A stretch of 64,000 bases of DNA from Methylobacteriaceae bacterium (GCA_947444195.1 CANEZL010000006.1:1-64000), one strand, 5' to 3'; numbered from the stretch's first letter, positions 24,304-34,399 are shown. A program made the numbers and translations. Notes: a model not told the origin generated them from the sequence alone.

Positions 24304-26094
24304 GTGACCGGTCCCCAGACGCCGCCGTCCGTGCCCGATTTCGAGGCGCTGTCCCGCAACGCCACCCTGTTCGCCGAGGCGATGGGGCGCAACGTCTCGA
24401 ACATGCTGAAGGCGCCGGAGGGCACGGTGCCGGGCGCGCCGCCCGAGGAGTTCGGCGAGTTCAGCCGCACCCTCAGCGCGGTCGCCGAGCGCTGGATGAC
24501 CGATCCGCAGAAGAGCCTGGAGGCGCAGACCCGGCTCAGCGAATCCTTCCTGAGCCTGTGGGGGCATACCTGGCTCCGCCTGCAGGGGGAGACCCGGCCC
24601 CCCGTGGCCGCGCCGGAGCCGAAGGACCCGCGCTTCGCCGATGCCGAGTGGACGACGAACCCCTATTTCGACTTCATCAAGCAGAGCTACCTCATCCTGA
24701 TGCGCTGGGCCGAGGACCTCGTCGAGGAGGCCGAGGGGCTCGACGAGCACACCCGGCACAAGGCCCAGTTCTACATGCGTCAGGTCGCGGGCGCGCTCTC
24801 GCCCTCGAACTTCGTGCTCACCAACCCGGAACTCCTCCGGCAGACGCTCACCGAGAACGGCGCCAACCTCCTGCGCGGCCTGCAGATGCTCCAGGAGGAC
24901 ATCCAGGCCGGCAAGGGCGAGCTGCGCGTGCGCCAGACCGACTTCACGAGCTTCGAGGTCGGCCGCAACGTGGCGGTGAGCCCCGGCGAGGTCGTGTTCC
25001 GCAACGACCTGATCGAGCTGATCCAGTACGCGCCCTCCACGGAGACGGTGCTGAAGCGCCCGTTCCTGATCGTGCCGCCGTGGATCAACAAGTTCTACAT
25101 CCTCGACCTCAACCCGCAGAAGAGCTTCATCAAGTGGATGGTCGACCAGGGTCTGACCGTCTTCTGCATCTCCTGGGTGAACCCGGACGAGCGCCACGCG
25201 GACAAGGATTTCGAGAGCTACATGCGCGAGGGCATCGAGGCGGCCCTCGACGCCATCGGCACGGCCACGGGCGAGCGCGAGGTGGCGGCGGCGGGCTACT
25301 GCGTCGGCGGCACCCTGCTCGCGGTGACGCTCGCCCACCAGGCGGCCACCGGCAACACCCGCATCAAGAGCGCCACGCTGCTGACGACGCAGGTGGACTT
25401 CACCCATGCGGGGGATCTCAAGGTCTTCGCCGACGAGGGGCAGATCCGGCAGGTCGAGGCGCGCATGGCCGAGCGCGGCTATCTCGACGGGGCGCGCATG
25501 GCCAACGCCTTCAACATGCTCAGGCCCAACGACCTGATCTGGTCCTACGTGGTCAACAACTACGTGAAGGGCAAGCCGCCCTCGGCCTTCGACCTCCTGT
25601 ACTGGAACGCCGATTCCACGCGGATGCCGGCGGCCAACCACGCCTTCTACCTGCGCAACTGCTATCTGGAGAATTCCCTCGCCCAGGGGCGGATGGTGCT
25701 CGGCAACGTGCGCCTCGACCTCTCGCGGGTGAAGGCGCCGATCTTCAACCTCGCCACGCGCGAGGACCACATCGCGCCGGCGCTCTCCGTCTTCGAGGGC
25801 TCGCGCCAGTTCGGCGGTCCGGTCGACTACGTGCTGGCGGGCTCGGGCCACATCGCGGGGGTGATCAACCCGCCCGCCAAGCCGAAATACGGCTATTGGA
25901 CCGGCGGCCCGGTCAAGGGAACCCTGGATTCCTGGATCGAGGCGGCCACCGAGAACAAGGGCTCGTGGTGGCCCTACTGGTTCTCCTGGCTGGAGCGCCA
26001 AGCCCCCGAGCGCGTGCCCGCCCGCCAGCCTGGCACCGGCGCCCTGCCCTCCCTGGGCCCTGCGCCCGGCACCTACGTGCGGGCGCGCTCCTGA
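24304..26094 (+). CDS. phaC: Class I poly(3-hydroxyalkanoate) synthase
   Basis: 596 residues from a GTG. The N-terminal third is the PhaC-specific domain (NPYFDFIKQSYLILMRWAED, KAQFYMRQ), followed by an alpha/beta-hydrolase domain with the modified lipase box GYCVGG (Cys333), Asp488 in REDHIAP and His516 in GSGHIAGVINPP, a complete catalytic triad. Length and triad fit class I, which needs no PhaE or PhaR. It polymerises (R)-3-hydroxyacyl-CoA on the granule surface. phaA, phaB and phasin genes are not in the window. A strong hairpin follows the stop, shared with the convergent fadL-like gene. Confidence 0.96.
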   Translation: MTGPQTPPSVPDFEALSRNATLFAEAMGRNVSNMLKAPEGTVPGAPPEEFGEFSRTLSAVAERWMTDPQKSLEAQTRLSESFLSLWGHTWLRLQGETRPPVAAPEPKDPRFADAEWTTNPYFDFIKQSYLILMRWAEDLVEEAEGLDEHTRHKAQFYMRQVAGALSPSNFVLTNPELLRQTLTENGANLLRGLQMLQEDIQAGKGELRVRQTDFTSFEVGRNVAVSPGEVVFRNDLIELIQYAPSTETVLKRPFLIVPPWINKFYILDLNPQKSFIKWMVDQGLTVFCISWVNPDERHADKDFESYMREGIEAALDAIGTATGEREVAAAGYCVGGTLLAVTLAHQAATGNTRIKSATLLTTQVDFTHAGDLKVFADEGQIRQVEARMAERGYLDGARMANAFNMLRPNDLIWSYVVNNYVKGKPPSAFDLLYWNADSTRMPAANHAFYLRNCYLENSLAQGRMVLGNVRLDLSRVKAPIFNLATREDHIAPALSVFEGSRQFGGPVDYVLAGSGHIAGVINPPAKPKYGYWTGGPVKGTLDSWIEAATENKGSWWPYWFSWLERQAPERVPARQPGTGALPSLGPAPGTYVRARS

Positions 26095-26119
26095 CGGGTG
26101 GGGCATCGGGACCCGGCAT

Positions 26120-26148
26120 CCCGCCGAAGGGACGATCCCTTCGGCGGG
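26120..26148. terminator. Bidirectional hairpin between phaC and the FadL-like gene
   Basis: CCCGCCGAAGGGA-CGA-TCCCTTCGGCGGG, a perfect 13-bp stem with a 3-nt loop, centred between two convergent stop codons. The plus side is followed by GCGCGGTTTCTC, so the T tract is weak; the position makes a shared terminator likely. Confidence 0.6.
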
Positions 26149-26158
26149 GCGCGGTTTC

Positions 26159-27478
26159 TCAGTACTTGCGCACCAGCGGCGCGGGCGCGACCGGCTTGGC
26201 CGTCTCGCCGAAGACGTAGCGGAAGCCCACCGAGACGATGTCGGCGCTGGCATCCGTGTAGCCCGCGAAGGCGATGTTGCCGACGTTGTAGTCGCGGCCC
26301 GGGCCGGAGAGGATCCGGTTGCGGTCGAGGAAGAAGTGCGAGTACGCGAAGTTGAGCGTCAGCTTCTCGCTCCAGCGGTAGCTCGCGCCGATGGAGGCGA
26401 TGTAGCGGTCGCCGTCCGGCAGGCGCACCGAGCGGTTGGCGAAGACGATGGGCGAGAACTCGTAGGCGAAGCCGCCGCGCAGGGTGAAGTTCGGCGACCA
26501 GTCGTACTCGGCGCCGATCGAGTAGGTGTAGCCGTCCTTGTAGTCGAGCGGCAGGTTGCTCACCGGCACGCCGAGCGTGCGCGAGACGATGCCGATATTG
26601 CCGAGCCGGCTCCAGTTGTCCCACTCGAAGCCGAGATTGACCCGGGTGACCGGGTTGATCGCCTGGGTCAGGCCGACGCTGAGCTTCTCGGGCGTGTTGA
26701 GGTTGGCCGAGACCTGCCCGGCCGTGCGGGCGAGCGCCACCAGCGGCACGCCGATCGAGCCCTCGATGTCGTGGTGCACCGAGGAGCGGTAGCCGACGCC
26801 CAGCACCGTGCCGGCCCAGGGCGTGATGGTCGCGCCCGCCGTGAACCCGACGCCCCAGGATTCGCCCTTCAGGAAGGCGCTCGGATAGACGGTGGGCGAC
26901 AGGCCCGGGATCGGCAGGGCCTGCCGCAGGGTGAGGCGGAAATACTCGATGTTCGGGCCCGCCGCGATCGAGAGCCACTCGTTCACCTTGAAGCCGATCA
27001 CCGGGTTGAAGGCGAGCGAGAAGATCCGGTTCGAGCGGCCGTAGACCTCGCCGGCCCAGACTTGGTTCGGCTTGGTCACGAGGCCGAAGGGCGCGCTGGT
27101 CGACAGGCCGAGCCAGAGTCGGTCGTTGAGCTGGTAGGAGGTGGCGCCCGCCGGCACCACGGCGCCCTGCCCGATCTCGCCCGAGCCGCCGAGCGGCAGG
27201 AAGCCCGGATTGGTGCCGAGCGTCGGCGTGATCTGTGCCGACAGGTTGATGAAGGTGAGGTTCTGCTCCTTCACGAAGCCCGGATTCATCGTGATGACGG
27301 CCGGGTTCCAGAACATCGAGGAGACGCCCCCCGAGCCCGAGGCCGCGCCCGCGAAGGAGAGCCCTTGCGCCTGCGTGCTCTGCTCGCGGATGCCGAAGGC
27401 GCCGGCCTGCGCCTCGCCGGCCGCGAGACCCAATGCGGCGACGCCCGTCAGTGCGAGAGCACGAACCCTGCCCGTCAT
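26159..27478 (-). CDS. FadL/OMPP1-family outer-membrane transporter
   Basis: 439 residues. The signal peptide ends near residue 26 (AGEAQAG) and the mature start GAFGIREQSTQAQGLSFAGA is the FadL plug signature (NPA follows as MFWNPAVIT). Alternating strands run to a C-terminal aromatic end (GFRYVFGE...VRKY). FadL proteins form 14-strand barrels that let hydrophobic compounds, classically long-chain fatty acids, diffuse laterally into the outer membrane. It lies beside phaC, so a role in supplying fatty acids for storage polymer is conceivable but is only inference from position. Confidence 0.9.
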   Translation of the reverse strand: MTGRVRALALTGVAALGLAAGEAQAGAFGIREQSTQAQGLSFAGAASGSGGVSSMFWNPAVITMNPGFVKEQNLTFINLSAQITPTLGTNPGFLPLGGSGEIGQGAVVPAGATSYQLNDRLWLGLSTSAPFGLVTKPNQVWAGEVYGRSNRIFSLAFNPVIGFKVNEWLSIAAGPNIEYFRLTLRQALPIPGLSPTVYPSAFLKGESWGVGFTAGATITPWAGTVLGVGYRSSVHHDIEGSIGVPLVALARTAGQVSANLNTPEKLSVGLTQAINPVTRVNLGFEWDNWSRLGNIGIVSRTLGVPVSNLPLDYKDGYTYSIGAEYDWSPNFTLRGGFAYEFSPIVFANRSVRLPDGDRYIASIGASYRWSEKLTLNFAYSHFFLDRNRILSGPGRDYNVGNIAFAGYTDASADIVSVGFRYVFGETAKPVAPAPLVRKY

Positions 27479-27914
27479 GATGATTTCCCCCGGCCCTTGT
27501 TAGGACGGTGCTGGATTCCCGACCCCGGTCGAGCTGGCACCTTGTCGAACACGATGAGGGCGGAGCGGTTTCTTGGCAAGTCCGCTCCTCGAAGCATAAA
27601 TTCGGTCCTTTTTTGAGTTTTTACTTCTCAATAACTGATCTGATCCGGATCGACTGTCGCACCGCAATGGCGGCATAATAGTTCACATATGAACTTTGCT
27701 GTCGGCCGCGGCGCGCCCCGCGCGCTTTGCCGCCGCCTGTGACACGGCTGCAACGCCGGGGCCCGCGCCCGGACCCGGTCGGGTCGCTTGCGCGGGTCCG
27801 GGCGAGCCGCCATGGTCCCGCCCGGAACGGGATTTCGGGGCTCTCGCGGAACGCCCCGACGCCCGCGGCGGCGCGGAGAGCGCTCTCGCGGCAGACAGAT
27901 TCGGGAGAGACGGG
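27479..27914. other. Divergent intergenic region with an AT-rich pocket
   Basis: No gene is seen. Around 27590-27700 the composition drops sharply to AT-rich (CATAAATTCGG, CCTTTTTTGAGTTTTTAC, GGCATAATAGTTCACATATG), which is unusual against this GC-rich background and probably holds promoters for the two divergent genes. A hairpin GGAGCGG...CCGCTCC lies just before it. At 27872-27887 GCGGAGAGCGCTCTCG matches the end of repeat module B. Confidence 0.55.
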
Positions 27915-28799
27915 ATGAAGCTGATCCGCCATGGGATGCCGGGCGACGAGAAGCCCGGCCTCGTCGATGCGCAGGGCGGATGCCGCGACCTCTCGGGCAT
28001 CCTGCGCGATATTGCCGGGCCGGGCCTGTCGCGCGACTCCCTCGACCGGCTGCGGATGATCGATCCGGCGAGCCTGCCCGCGGTCGCGCCCGGCACCCGC
28101 CTCGGCCCCTGCGTCGGCGGCACACGCAACTTTGTGGCGATCGGCCTGAACTACGCCGACCACGCCGCGGAGACGGGGGCGCCGATCCCCTCCGAGCCGA
28201 TCCTGTTCAACAAGGCGCCCTCCTGCATCGCGGGGCCGAACGACCCCGTCATCATCCCCAAGGGCGCCGCGAAGGTGGATTGGGAGATCGAGCTCGCGGT
28301 GGTGATCGGCGCGCGCGCCTCCTACGTCCACGCCAACGAGGCGCTGGACTACGTGGCCGGCCTCTGCATCTGCAACGACGTCTCCGAGCGCGAATTCCAG
28401 ATGGAGCGCGGCGGCACGTGGTCCAAGGGCAAGGGCTGCCCGACCTTCGGGCCGCTGGGCCCCTGGCTCGTCACCCTCGACGAGATCCCCGATCTCAGGA
28501 ATCTCGGGATGAGCCTCGACGTCGACGGCCGGCGCATGCAGACCGGCTCCACGGCGACGATGATCTTCGACGTGCCGCAGCTCGTCGCCTACGTCTCGCA
28601 TTTCATGATGCTGGAGCCCGGCGACATCATCACCACGGGCACGCCCCCCGGCGTCGGCCTCGGCATGAAGCCGCCGCGCTACCTCAAGCCCGGCGAGACG
28701 ATGACCCTGCGCATCGACGGCCTCGGCGAGCAGCGGCAGACGGTGACCGCCTTCGACGACTGGACCGCCAAGGTGGCCGCGGGCGAGCCGACCCATTGA
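27915..28799 (+). CDS. Fumarylacetoacetate hydrolase family protein
   Basis: 294 residues from the ATG at 27915, with GGGAGAG just upstream. It starts [19 protein letters not shown], the N-terminal FAH-associated segment, and the catalytic domain follows: [18 protein letters not shown], the acidic metal pair in [22 protein letters not shown], and [13 protein letters not shown] near the end. Close relatives include ureidoglycolate lyase and 2,4-diketo-3-deoxy-L-fuconate hydrolase, so a C-C or C-N cleaving step in a degradation route is likely. Specific substrate unknown. A clean terminator separates it from bioB. Confidence 0.87.
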   Translation: MKLIRHGMPGDEKPGLVDAQGGCRDLSGILRDIAGPGLSRDSLDRLRMIDPASLPAVAPGTRLGPCVGGTRNFVAIGLNYADHAAETGAPIPSEPILFNKAPSCIAGPNDPVIIPKGAAKVDWEIELAVVIGARASYVHANEALDYVAGLCICNDVSEREFQMERGGTWSKGKGCPTFGPLGPWLVTLDEIPDLRNLGMSLDVDGRRMQTGSTATMIFDVPQLVAYVSHFMMLEPGDIITTGTPPGVGLGMKPPRYLKPGETMTLRIDGLGEQRQTVTAFDDWTAKVAAGEPTH

Positions 28800-28803
28800 C
28801 GCC

Positions 28804-28834
28804 GCCGGCCCGGCCAGGGGCCGGCTTGATTTTT
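28804..28834 (+). terminator. Rho-independent terminator after the FAH-family gene
   Basis: GCCGGCCC-GGCCAG-GGGCCGGC, an 8-bp GC stem with a 6-nt loop, followed by TTGATTTTT. It lies 5 bases after the stop and 27 bases before the bioB start. Confidence 0.7.
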
Positions 28835-28860
28835 CACGCACGATCGCACTCAAAGGTCGC

Positions 28861-29874
28861 ATGAGCGAGACGCCTTCCCTCCGTTCCCCGCAGGCCGAGC
28901 CCGGTGCGATCCGTCACGACTGGAGCGTGGCGGAGATCCGGGCGATCCACGACCTGCCGCTCCTCGACCTCGTCCACCGGGCCGGCAGCGTCCACCGGCT
29001 GCACAACGACCCGGCCGACATCCAGCGCGCGGCGCTCCTCTCGATCAAGACCGGCGGCTGCCCGGAGGATTGCGCCTACTGCCCGCAATCGGCCCACCAC
29101 AAGGGCACCGGCCTGCCCCGCGAGCGCCTGATGCCGGTGGAGAGCGTGCTGAAGGAGGCCGCTGCCGCCAAGGCCAACGGCGCCCACCGCTTCTGCATGG
29201 GCGCGGCGTGGCGCCAGCCCAAGGACGGGCCCGAGTTCGACGCGGTGCTCGCCATGGTGCGCGGCGTGCGCGGGCTCGGCATGGAGGCCTGCGTGACGCT
29301 GGGCATGCTGACGCCGGCCCAGGCCGGGCGCCTCGCCGAGGCCGGGCTGACCTCCTACAACCACAACCTCGACACGGGACCCGACTTCTACGGGGACATC
29401 ATCTCGACGCGCACCTACGAGGACCGGCTGCGGACCCTCGAGAACGTGCGCGCGGCCGGCATCGGGGTCTGCTGCGGTGGCATCGTCGGCATGGGCGAGG
29501 GCGTCACCGACCGCGCGGCCATGCTGCAGGTCCTGGCCAACCACGCGCCGCACCCCGAGAGCGTGCCGATCAACGCGCTCGTCGCCGTGCCCGGCACGCC
29601 GCTGGCGGACCAGCCCGCGGTCGATCCCCTCGACCTCGTGCGCATGTGCGCGACCGCCCGCATCGTGATGCCGAAGGCGCGGGTGCGCCTCAGCGCCGGC
29701 CGCAAGAGCCTGACCCGCGAGGCGCAGATCCTCTGCTTCCTCGCCGGCGCCAACTCGATCTTCTACGGCGAGCGCCTGCTCACCACCGCCAACAACGAGG
29801 CGGACGACGACGCCGCGCTCCTGCGCGACATCGGCATCGTGGTGCGCGAGCCGGTGCTCGCCGCGGCGGAGTAG
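28861..29874 (+). CDS. bioB: Biotin synthase
   Basis: 337 residues, a radical SAM enzyme. The 4Fe-4S cysteines are Cys67, Cys71 and Cys74 in [13 protein letters not shown]. Further BioB marks are [38 protein letters not shown] and the C-terminal [18 protein letters not shown], including residues that bind the second cluster and dethiobiotin. It inserts sulphur into dethiobiotin in the last step of biotin synthesis. bioF, bioD and bioA are not adjacent. The histidine kinase gene converges on it after 25 bases. Confidence 0.97.
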   Translation: MSETPSLRSPQAEPGAIRHDWSVAEIRAIHDLPLLDLVHRAGSVHRLHNDPADIQRAALLSIKTGGCPEDCAYCPQSAHHKGTGLPRERLMPVESVLKEAAAAKANGAHRFCMGAAWRQPKDGPEFDAVLAMVRGVRGLGMEACVTLGMLTPAQAGRLAEAGLTSYNHNLDTGPDFYGDIISTRTYEDRLRTLENVRAAGIGVCCGGIVGMGEGVTDRAAMLQVLANHAPHPESVPINALVAVPGTPLADQPAVDPLDLVRMCATARIVMPKARVRLSAGRKSLTREAQILCFLAGANSIFYGERLLTTANNEADDDAALLRDIGIVVREPVLAAAE

Positions 29875-29899
29875 CGCCCCCCGGCGCGGACGCCGCCGC

Positions 29900-31363
29900 T
29901 CAGGCCGCGTCCGGCAGGACCACCCGGAAACAGGCGCCGGGCGTGCCGGAATCCAGGGTCAGCGAGCCGCCGTTGAGGCGGATCAGCTCCGAGGCGACGG
30001 CGAGGCCGAGGCCGGTGCCGCCGGAGCGGGCCGAGCCCTTGAACGGCGCGAACAGGTTGGCGCGGGCTTTCTCGGGCAGGCCCGGCCCGTTATCGGCCAC
30101 CAGGATCGTCACGGCCCCCTGCCCCTTCGGCCCGGCGCGCGAGGCGGCGACCCGCACCTCCGGCGCCGCGACGCCGCCCGCCGCGTCCAGCGCCTGCACG
30201 GCGTTGCGCACGAGGTTGGTCAGCGCCCGCGCGAGCTGCTCGGGATCCACGTGGACCTCCAGGCCCGCCGGCGCCTCGGTATGGATCGCCACCCGCGCCC
30301 CGGCCGCGAGGGCGGCGAGATCGCGCAGCTCGGCGAGGATCGGCGCCAGGGCGACCCGGCGGCGCTCGGGCTGGGGCTCGCTCGCCCGGCCATAGGCCAG
30401 CGTCGCCTCGCAGAAGCGGACCGCCCGGTCGAGGGTCGCGACGAGGCGCGGGGCCACGCGCTGCGCGGTGGGGTCGGCGGTTCCCTCCAGGCGGTCGCCG
30501 AGGAGCTGGGCGCCGGTGAGCATGTTGCGCAACTCGTGATTGATCTTGCTCACCGAGAGGCCGAGCTCGGCCAGGCGGCGGCGCTGGCGGAGCTGGTCGG
30601 CGAGTTCCTGGGCCATGCTGGCGAGCGCCGTCTCGGCGAGCCCGATCTCGTCCGTGCGCCGCGAGGGCCGGATCAGCCGCTCGGCGCCCTCCGGGTCGTC
30701 GGCGAAGGCGGTGATGTTGCCGGCCAGCCGCCGCACCGGCCGCACGATGGCCACCTGCAGAACCACGAAGACGAGGCCCGCGGCGGCGGCGGCGACGATG
30801 AGGGAGGAGAGCAGCAGGCGCAGGGCGAAATCCACCATCGCCGTGCGCAAGGGGGCCTCGTCCTGGAGGATCTCCACGAGGTCGTAGCCGTCCCGCCCGT
30901 GGCCGATCACCCGCAGGGGCTCGCTCGCGGGGGCGACCAGGGTGCGCCACGCCCCCCGCACCGCGTCCCACAGGCCGGCATGGCGCAGGTCCACCAGATC
31001 GGCCACGGCCTCGGGCACCGGCTCCAGGGCGAGCAGGCGCCGGGTCTCGTCCCCGCGCACGGCGATGGCGCGGGCGCCGACCCCGGTGAGGAGATGGCGG
31101 GCGAGCTCGTCCGGCACCGGCTCGCCCTGGCTCGCGTCGAGCACCATCGCGGCCACCTGCGCGGCGGCGATCCGGTCCGACAGCCAGGCGAGGCGGTAGT
31201 TCGCCACCGCGGGGACGTAGATCAGCACCTCGGCCAGGGCCACGAAGGCCACGGTGATGAGGAAGAGGCGCGCGGACAGGCCGAGATGCCGGAGCGGGCC
31301 GCGCCGGGCCGGCGCCTGCTCCGGCCGCGCCATCCCCTCCCCGGCTCGCGAACCCACGCTCAT
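29900..31363 (-). CDS. Orphan membrane sensor histidine kinase
   Basis: 487 residues from the ATG at 31363; ATG 31315 and a GTG at 31381 are alternatives. Two membrane helices bracket a periplasmic sensor of about 140 residues, then a HAMP-like linker (VAIVRPVRRLAGNITAFADD), the H box with His276 in KINHELRNML, and a complete ATPase domain: N box LTNLVRNAVQAL, G1 VADNGPGLP and G2 GGTGLGLAVA. It should autophosphorylate on His276. No response regulator gene is adjacent on either side, so partner and signal are unknown. The catalytic residues look intact. Confidence 0.88.
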   Translation of the reverse strand: MSVGSRAGEGMARPEQAPARRGPLRHLGLSARLFLITVAFVALAEVLIYVPAVANYRLAWLSDRIAAAQVAAMVLDASQGEPVPDELARHLLTGVGARAIAVRGDETRRLLALEPVPEAVADLVDLRHAGLWDAVRGAWRTLVAPASEPLRVIGHGRDGYDLVEILQDEAPLRTAMVDFALRLLLSSLIVAAAAAGLVFVVLQVAIVRPVRRLAGNITAFADDPEGAERLIRPSRRTDEIGLAETALASMAQELADQLRQRRRLAELGLSVSKINHELRNMLTGAQLLGDRLEGTADPTAQRVAPRLVATLDRAVRFCEATLAYGRASEPQPERRRVALAPILAELRDLAALAAGARVAIHTEAPAGLEVHVDPEQLARALTNLVRNAVQALDAAGGVAAPEVRVAASRAGPKGQGAVTILVADNGPGLPEKARANLFAPFKGSARSGGTGLGLAVASELIRLNGGSLTLDSGTPGACFRVVLPDAA

Positions 31364-31631
31364 TCCCGCCCTGGTCGGCACCGTCGTGGTGCGCCCGTTC
31401 CGCCCGCCGCCGCGAGGCGGTGACTGCTTTCGTAGCCCGAGGCGGCGCGAAGCGTCGAGGGCCCGGCGCCGCTTTCCTTGGTATCCGGTGAATTCTATTT
31501 AAAGTTGTTGAACGTCGGCCGGTCCTGAGTTTCGGATCAGTCCGCGCGCAGCCGCCAAGTGTCTCCGGCGAAACGCCCCCTGCGCCGTCGCGGACCCGGA
31601 GAGTTCTCGGAGACAGCCTCGCGGGGCGTCC

Positions 31632-32486
31632 TCAAGAGAGGCTGGGTCCGCTCCCGGCCGCGTCGCGGAAGGCGGCCGAGCGGCGGGCGAGCACCCGGCG
31701 CAGGATCACCGAGAACAGCGCGAAGGCCGCGAGCGCCCCGAGGCCGAGCACCATCTTCGGCGTGACGAGGGCCCGGAGCGTCAGGGCCTCGTCGCAGCCG
31801 AGGTCGGACGCCGCCTGGCAGGCCGCCTTGGCCGCCTCGTGGGCCGCCACGACATCCTCGATCCCCGCCCCCGTGGCCGCGTAGACGAAGGCGCCGGGCA
31901 GGAGGCCGAGAAGGGTCGCCAGCACGAAGGTCCGCAGCCGCACCCCGAAGGCGGCGGGCGCGAGGTTCGTCATCCAGAACGGGAAGAGCGGCAGCAGGCG
32001 CATGAAGGCGATGTAGCCGAAGGCGTCGCGCCGGAACCCTTCCGCGAAGGCGTGGAGGCGGGGCCCGGCCATGCGCCGGAGCAGGTCCGCGCCGGGTCCG
32101 CGCCCGATCGAGAACACGATGGCGGCCCCCGTGGTGGCCGCGGCCACCGCCACCAGCGCCCCCGTGATGATCCCGAACAGGAAGCCGCAGATCATGGTCA
32201 GCATCAGGGTCGCGGGGACCGAGACCACCACCGCGCCCACGTAGACGAGATAGGTCGCCACCAGGGCGCGCAGGCGGTCGGCCTCCACGAAGCCGTGCAG
32301 CCAGGCCCGCGAGGCGAGCAGGGAATCGAGGCTGACGAGGCGCGCCGCCCCCGAGACCAGCACGGCCACGGACACCCCGACGAGGAGCACGAGGGGCAGA
32401 AGGCGCAGGGCCCCGCGCCAGCGCCCGCCCTGCTTCCGGGATCCGCCCTCGGGTCGAGGGCCGTTCTGGGGGTGGTGCACGCTCAT
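31632..32486 (-). CDS. TVP38/TMEM64 (DedA-like) membrane protein
   Basis: 284 residues with about six hydrophobic segments. The family core is visible as SVPATLMLTMICGFLFG, FSIGRGPGADLLRRM, FMRLLPLFPFWMTNLAPAAF and LGLLPGAFVYAATGAGI. DedA/TVP38 proteins are inner-membrane lipid transporters or scramblases in the VTT superfamily. It sits 73 bases downstream of the PmtA-like methyltransferase and may share its transcript, which would join two phospholipid-related genes. A C-terminal loop with two cysteines (KAACQAASDLGC) precedes the last helix. Confidence 0.85.
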   Translation of the reverse strand: MSVHHPQNGPRPEGGSRKQGGRWRGALRLLPLVLLVGVSVAVLVSGAARLVSLDSLLASRAWLHGFVEADRLRALVATYLVYVGAVVVSVPATLMLTMICGFLFGIITGALVAVAAATTGAAIVFSIGRGPGADLLRRMAGPRLHAFAEGFRRDAFGYIAFMRLLPLFPFWMTNLAPAAFGVRLRTFVLATLLGLLPGAFVYAATGAGIEDVVAAHEAAKAACQAASDLGCDEALTLRALVTPKMVLGLGALAAFALFSVILRRVLARRSAAFRDAAGSGPSLS

Positions 32487-32559
32487 GCCGGCCCGCGCGG
32501 ATGCCCGCCGCCCCGCGCTTGCGGGGCCCGGCGGCGATGCCTCGTCATGACGATGCGGA

Positions 32560-33213
32560 TCAAGCGGGCTTGCGCATGCGCAGGATCTTGAAGAAGCCCA
32601 CCGGGAAGGTCGGCGCGAGGCCGATGAACTCGACGCCGTTGCGCCGGGCCCAGGCCTCGATCCGGGTCGCCTTGAAGTCCGAGGACCAGCCGATCTTGGT
32701 GCAGAGCGGCGCCACGATCTCCTCGACCCGGGCCACCGGCCCGTCGGTCTGGCCGAAATGGTTGGCCAGGATGATCTCGCCGCCGGGGCGCACCACGCGC
32801 AGGAACTCGGAGAGCGCGGCCTCCGGATCGGGCACCAGGGTGATCAGGAACTGCGCCACCACCGCGTCGAAGCTCGCATCCGCGTAGCCGAGGTGGCAGA
32901 CGTCCATCACCTGGAGGCCGTGCACGTGGGCGAGGCGGCGGCGGCGCACCTTGGCGCGGGCGCGCTTCAGCATGTCCTCGGAGAGGTCGACGCCGCAGAC
33001 GAAGCTGCCGGCCGGGTAGTAGCCGAGCGACAGGCCGGTGCCGACCCCCGCCTCCAGGATGCGCGGGCCGCAGGCCGCGGCGGCGCGCACGGCGGCGCGG
33101 GCGGCGGGCTCGGTCAGCTTGTCGTAGACCACGTCGTAGACCGGCGCCCAGCGGGCATAGGCCTTGCGCATCAGGGCCGTGCTCGGGCCCGTCACCTGCG
33201 GCTCGCTCAACAT
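32560..33213 (-). CDS. SAM-dependent methyltransferase, PmtA-like (phosphatidylethanolamine N-methyltransferase)
   Basis: 217 residues, class I methyltransferase fold. Motif I is ILEAGVGTGLSLGYYP, and GVDLSEDML, VVAQFLITLVPDPE and LRVVRPGGEIILANHF follow. The opening YARWAPVYDVVYDKL and the LVPDPEAAL segment resemble the Rhodobacter/Sinorhizobium PmtA group, which methylates phosphatidylethanolamine to phosphatidylcholine, a normal membrane lipid in this order. It follows mnmA by 28 bases on the same strand. Other small-molecule methyltransferases in this superfamily cannot be excluded. Confidence 0.75.
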   Translation of the reverse strand: MLSEPQVTGPSTALMRKAYARWAPVYDVVYDKLTEPAARAAVRAAAACGPRILEAGVGTGLSLGYYPAGSFVCGVDLSEDMLKRARAKVRRRRLAHVHGLQVMDVCHLGYADASFDAVVAQFLITLVPDPEAALSEFLRVVRPGGEIILANHFGQTDGPVARVEEIVAPLCTKIGWSSDFKATRIEAWARRNGVEFIGLAPTFPVGFFKILRMRKPA

Positions 33214-33241
33214 GGGCGGGATCGTCCTGTGGAAGCCGGGC

Positions 33242-34399
33242 TCAGGCGGCCCGGGCGGGGGGCGCCGACGCCTGGTCGACGCGGGCGATGGTGCCGCCGC
33301 CGAGCACCCGCGCGCGCGGATCCTCGTCGGCGTAGATGACGCAGGCCTGGCCCGGCGAGACGCCGTCCTCCGGCGCGGCGAGCGCGACCGCGAGGGTGCC
33401 GGTCTCCGCCTCGTAGCTGAGGCTCGCGGGCCGCGGCTCGCGGGTGGAGCGGACCCGCACGGCCACCGGCAGACCGTCGAGGCTCTCCAGGGGCTGGCCG
33501 CCGAGCCAGTTCACGTCGGTGAGGCGCACGCGGCCGGTGGCCAGCGCGCTGCGCGGGCCCACCACCACGCGGGCGCTGTCGGGCTCCAGGCGCACCACGT
33601 AGAGGGGCTCGCCCACCGCGAGCTTCAGGCCGCGGCGCTGGCCGACCGTGTAGTGGATGATGCCCTCGTGCCGGCCGAGCACGCGGCCGTCGAGATCGAC
33701 CACCTCGCCCGGCCGGGCCGCGTCCGGCCGGAGCCGGGCGATCACGTCGCTGTAGCGGCCCTGCGGCACGAAGCAGATGTCCTGGCTGTCGGGCTTCTCG
33801 GCGATCGCGAGGCCGAGTTCGCGCGCCAGCGCCCGCGTCTCGTCCTTGGGCCGCTCGCCCAGGGGAAAGCGCAGATAGGCGAGCTGCGCCGGCGTCGTCG
33901 CGTAGAGGAAGTAGCTCTGGTCGCGGGCCGGATCGAGGGCGCGGTAGAGGGCGCGCCCGCCCTCCGGCAGGGGCCGGCTCGCCACGTAGTGCCCGGTTGC
34001 GAGCGCGTCCGCGTCGAGGTCGCGGGCGAGGGTCAGGAGATCGCGGAACTTGATCGAGCGGTTGCACTCGACGCAGGGGATCGGCGTCTGCCCGGCCAGA
34101 TAGCTCTCGGCGAAGCGGTCGATCACCGCGTCGCGGAAGCGGTCCTCGTAGTCGAGGACGTAGTGCGGGATGCCGAGATGGGCGGCCGCCGCGCGGGCGT
34201 CGTGGATGTCGCGCCCCGCGCAGCAGGCGCCCTTGCGGTGGGTCGCCTGCCCGTGGTCGTAGAGCTGGAGCGTGACGCCGACCACGTCGTAGCCCTCGCG
34301 CTTCAGCAGGCCCGCGACCACGGAGGAATCGACGCCGCCGGACATGGCGACGACGACGCGCGTCTCGTGCGGGGCTTTGGGGAGATCGAGGGAATTCAT
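33242..34399 (-). CDS. mnmA: tRNA 2-thiouridine synthase MnmA
   Basis: 385 residues from the ATG at 34399 (GGAATTC context); the frame continues far upstream only as filler antisense to fliK. The PP-loop is SGGVDSS (residues 20-26). The catalytic cysteine is Cys112 in [10 protein letters not shown], with the second cysteine in [12 protein letters not shown] and [17 protein letters not shown] complete the family pattern. MnmA adenylates and thiolates U34 of tRNAs for Lys, Glu and Gln. It is divergent from fliK and leads the short mnmA-pmtA transcript. Confidence 0.96.
   Translation of the reverse strand: MNSLDLPKAPHETRVVVAMSGGVDSSVVAGLLKREGYDVVGVTLQLYDHGQATHRKGACCAGRDIHDARAAAAHLGIPHYVLDYEDRFRDAVIDRFAESYLAGQTPIPCVECNRSIKFRDLLTLARDLDADALATGHYVASRPLPEGGRALYRALDPARDQSYFLYATTPAQLAYLRFPLGERPKDETRALARELGLAIAEKPDSQDICFVPQGRYSDVIARLRPDAARPGEVVDLDGRVLGRHEGIIHYTVGQRRGLKLAVGEPLYVVRLEPDSARVVVGPRSALATGRVRLTDVNWLGGQPLESLDGLPVAVRVRSTREPRPASLSYEAETGTLAVALAAPEDGVSPGQACVIYADEDPRARVLGGGTIARVDQASAPPARAA

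Noticed and set aside
23722..26253. 843-residue minus-strand frame opposite phaC
   Set aside because: Only its last 121 codons (the lipoprotein) look real; the rest is the mirror of phaC.
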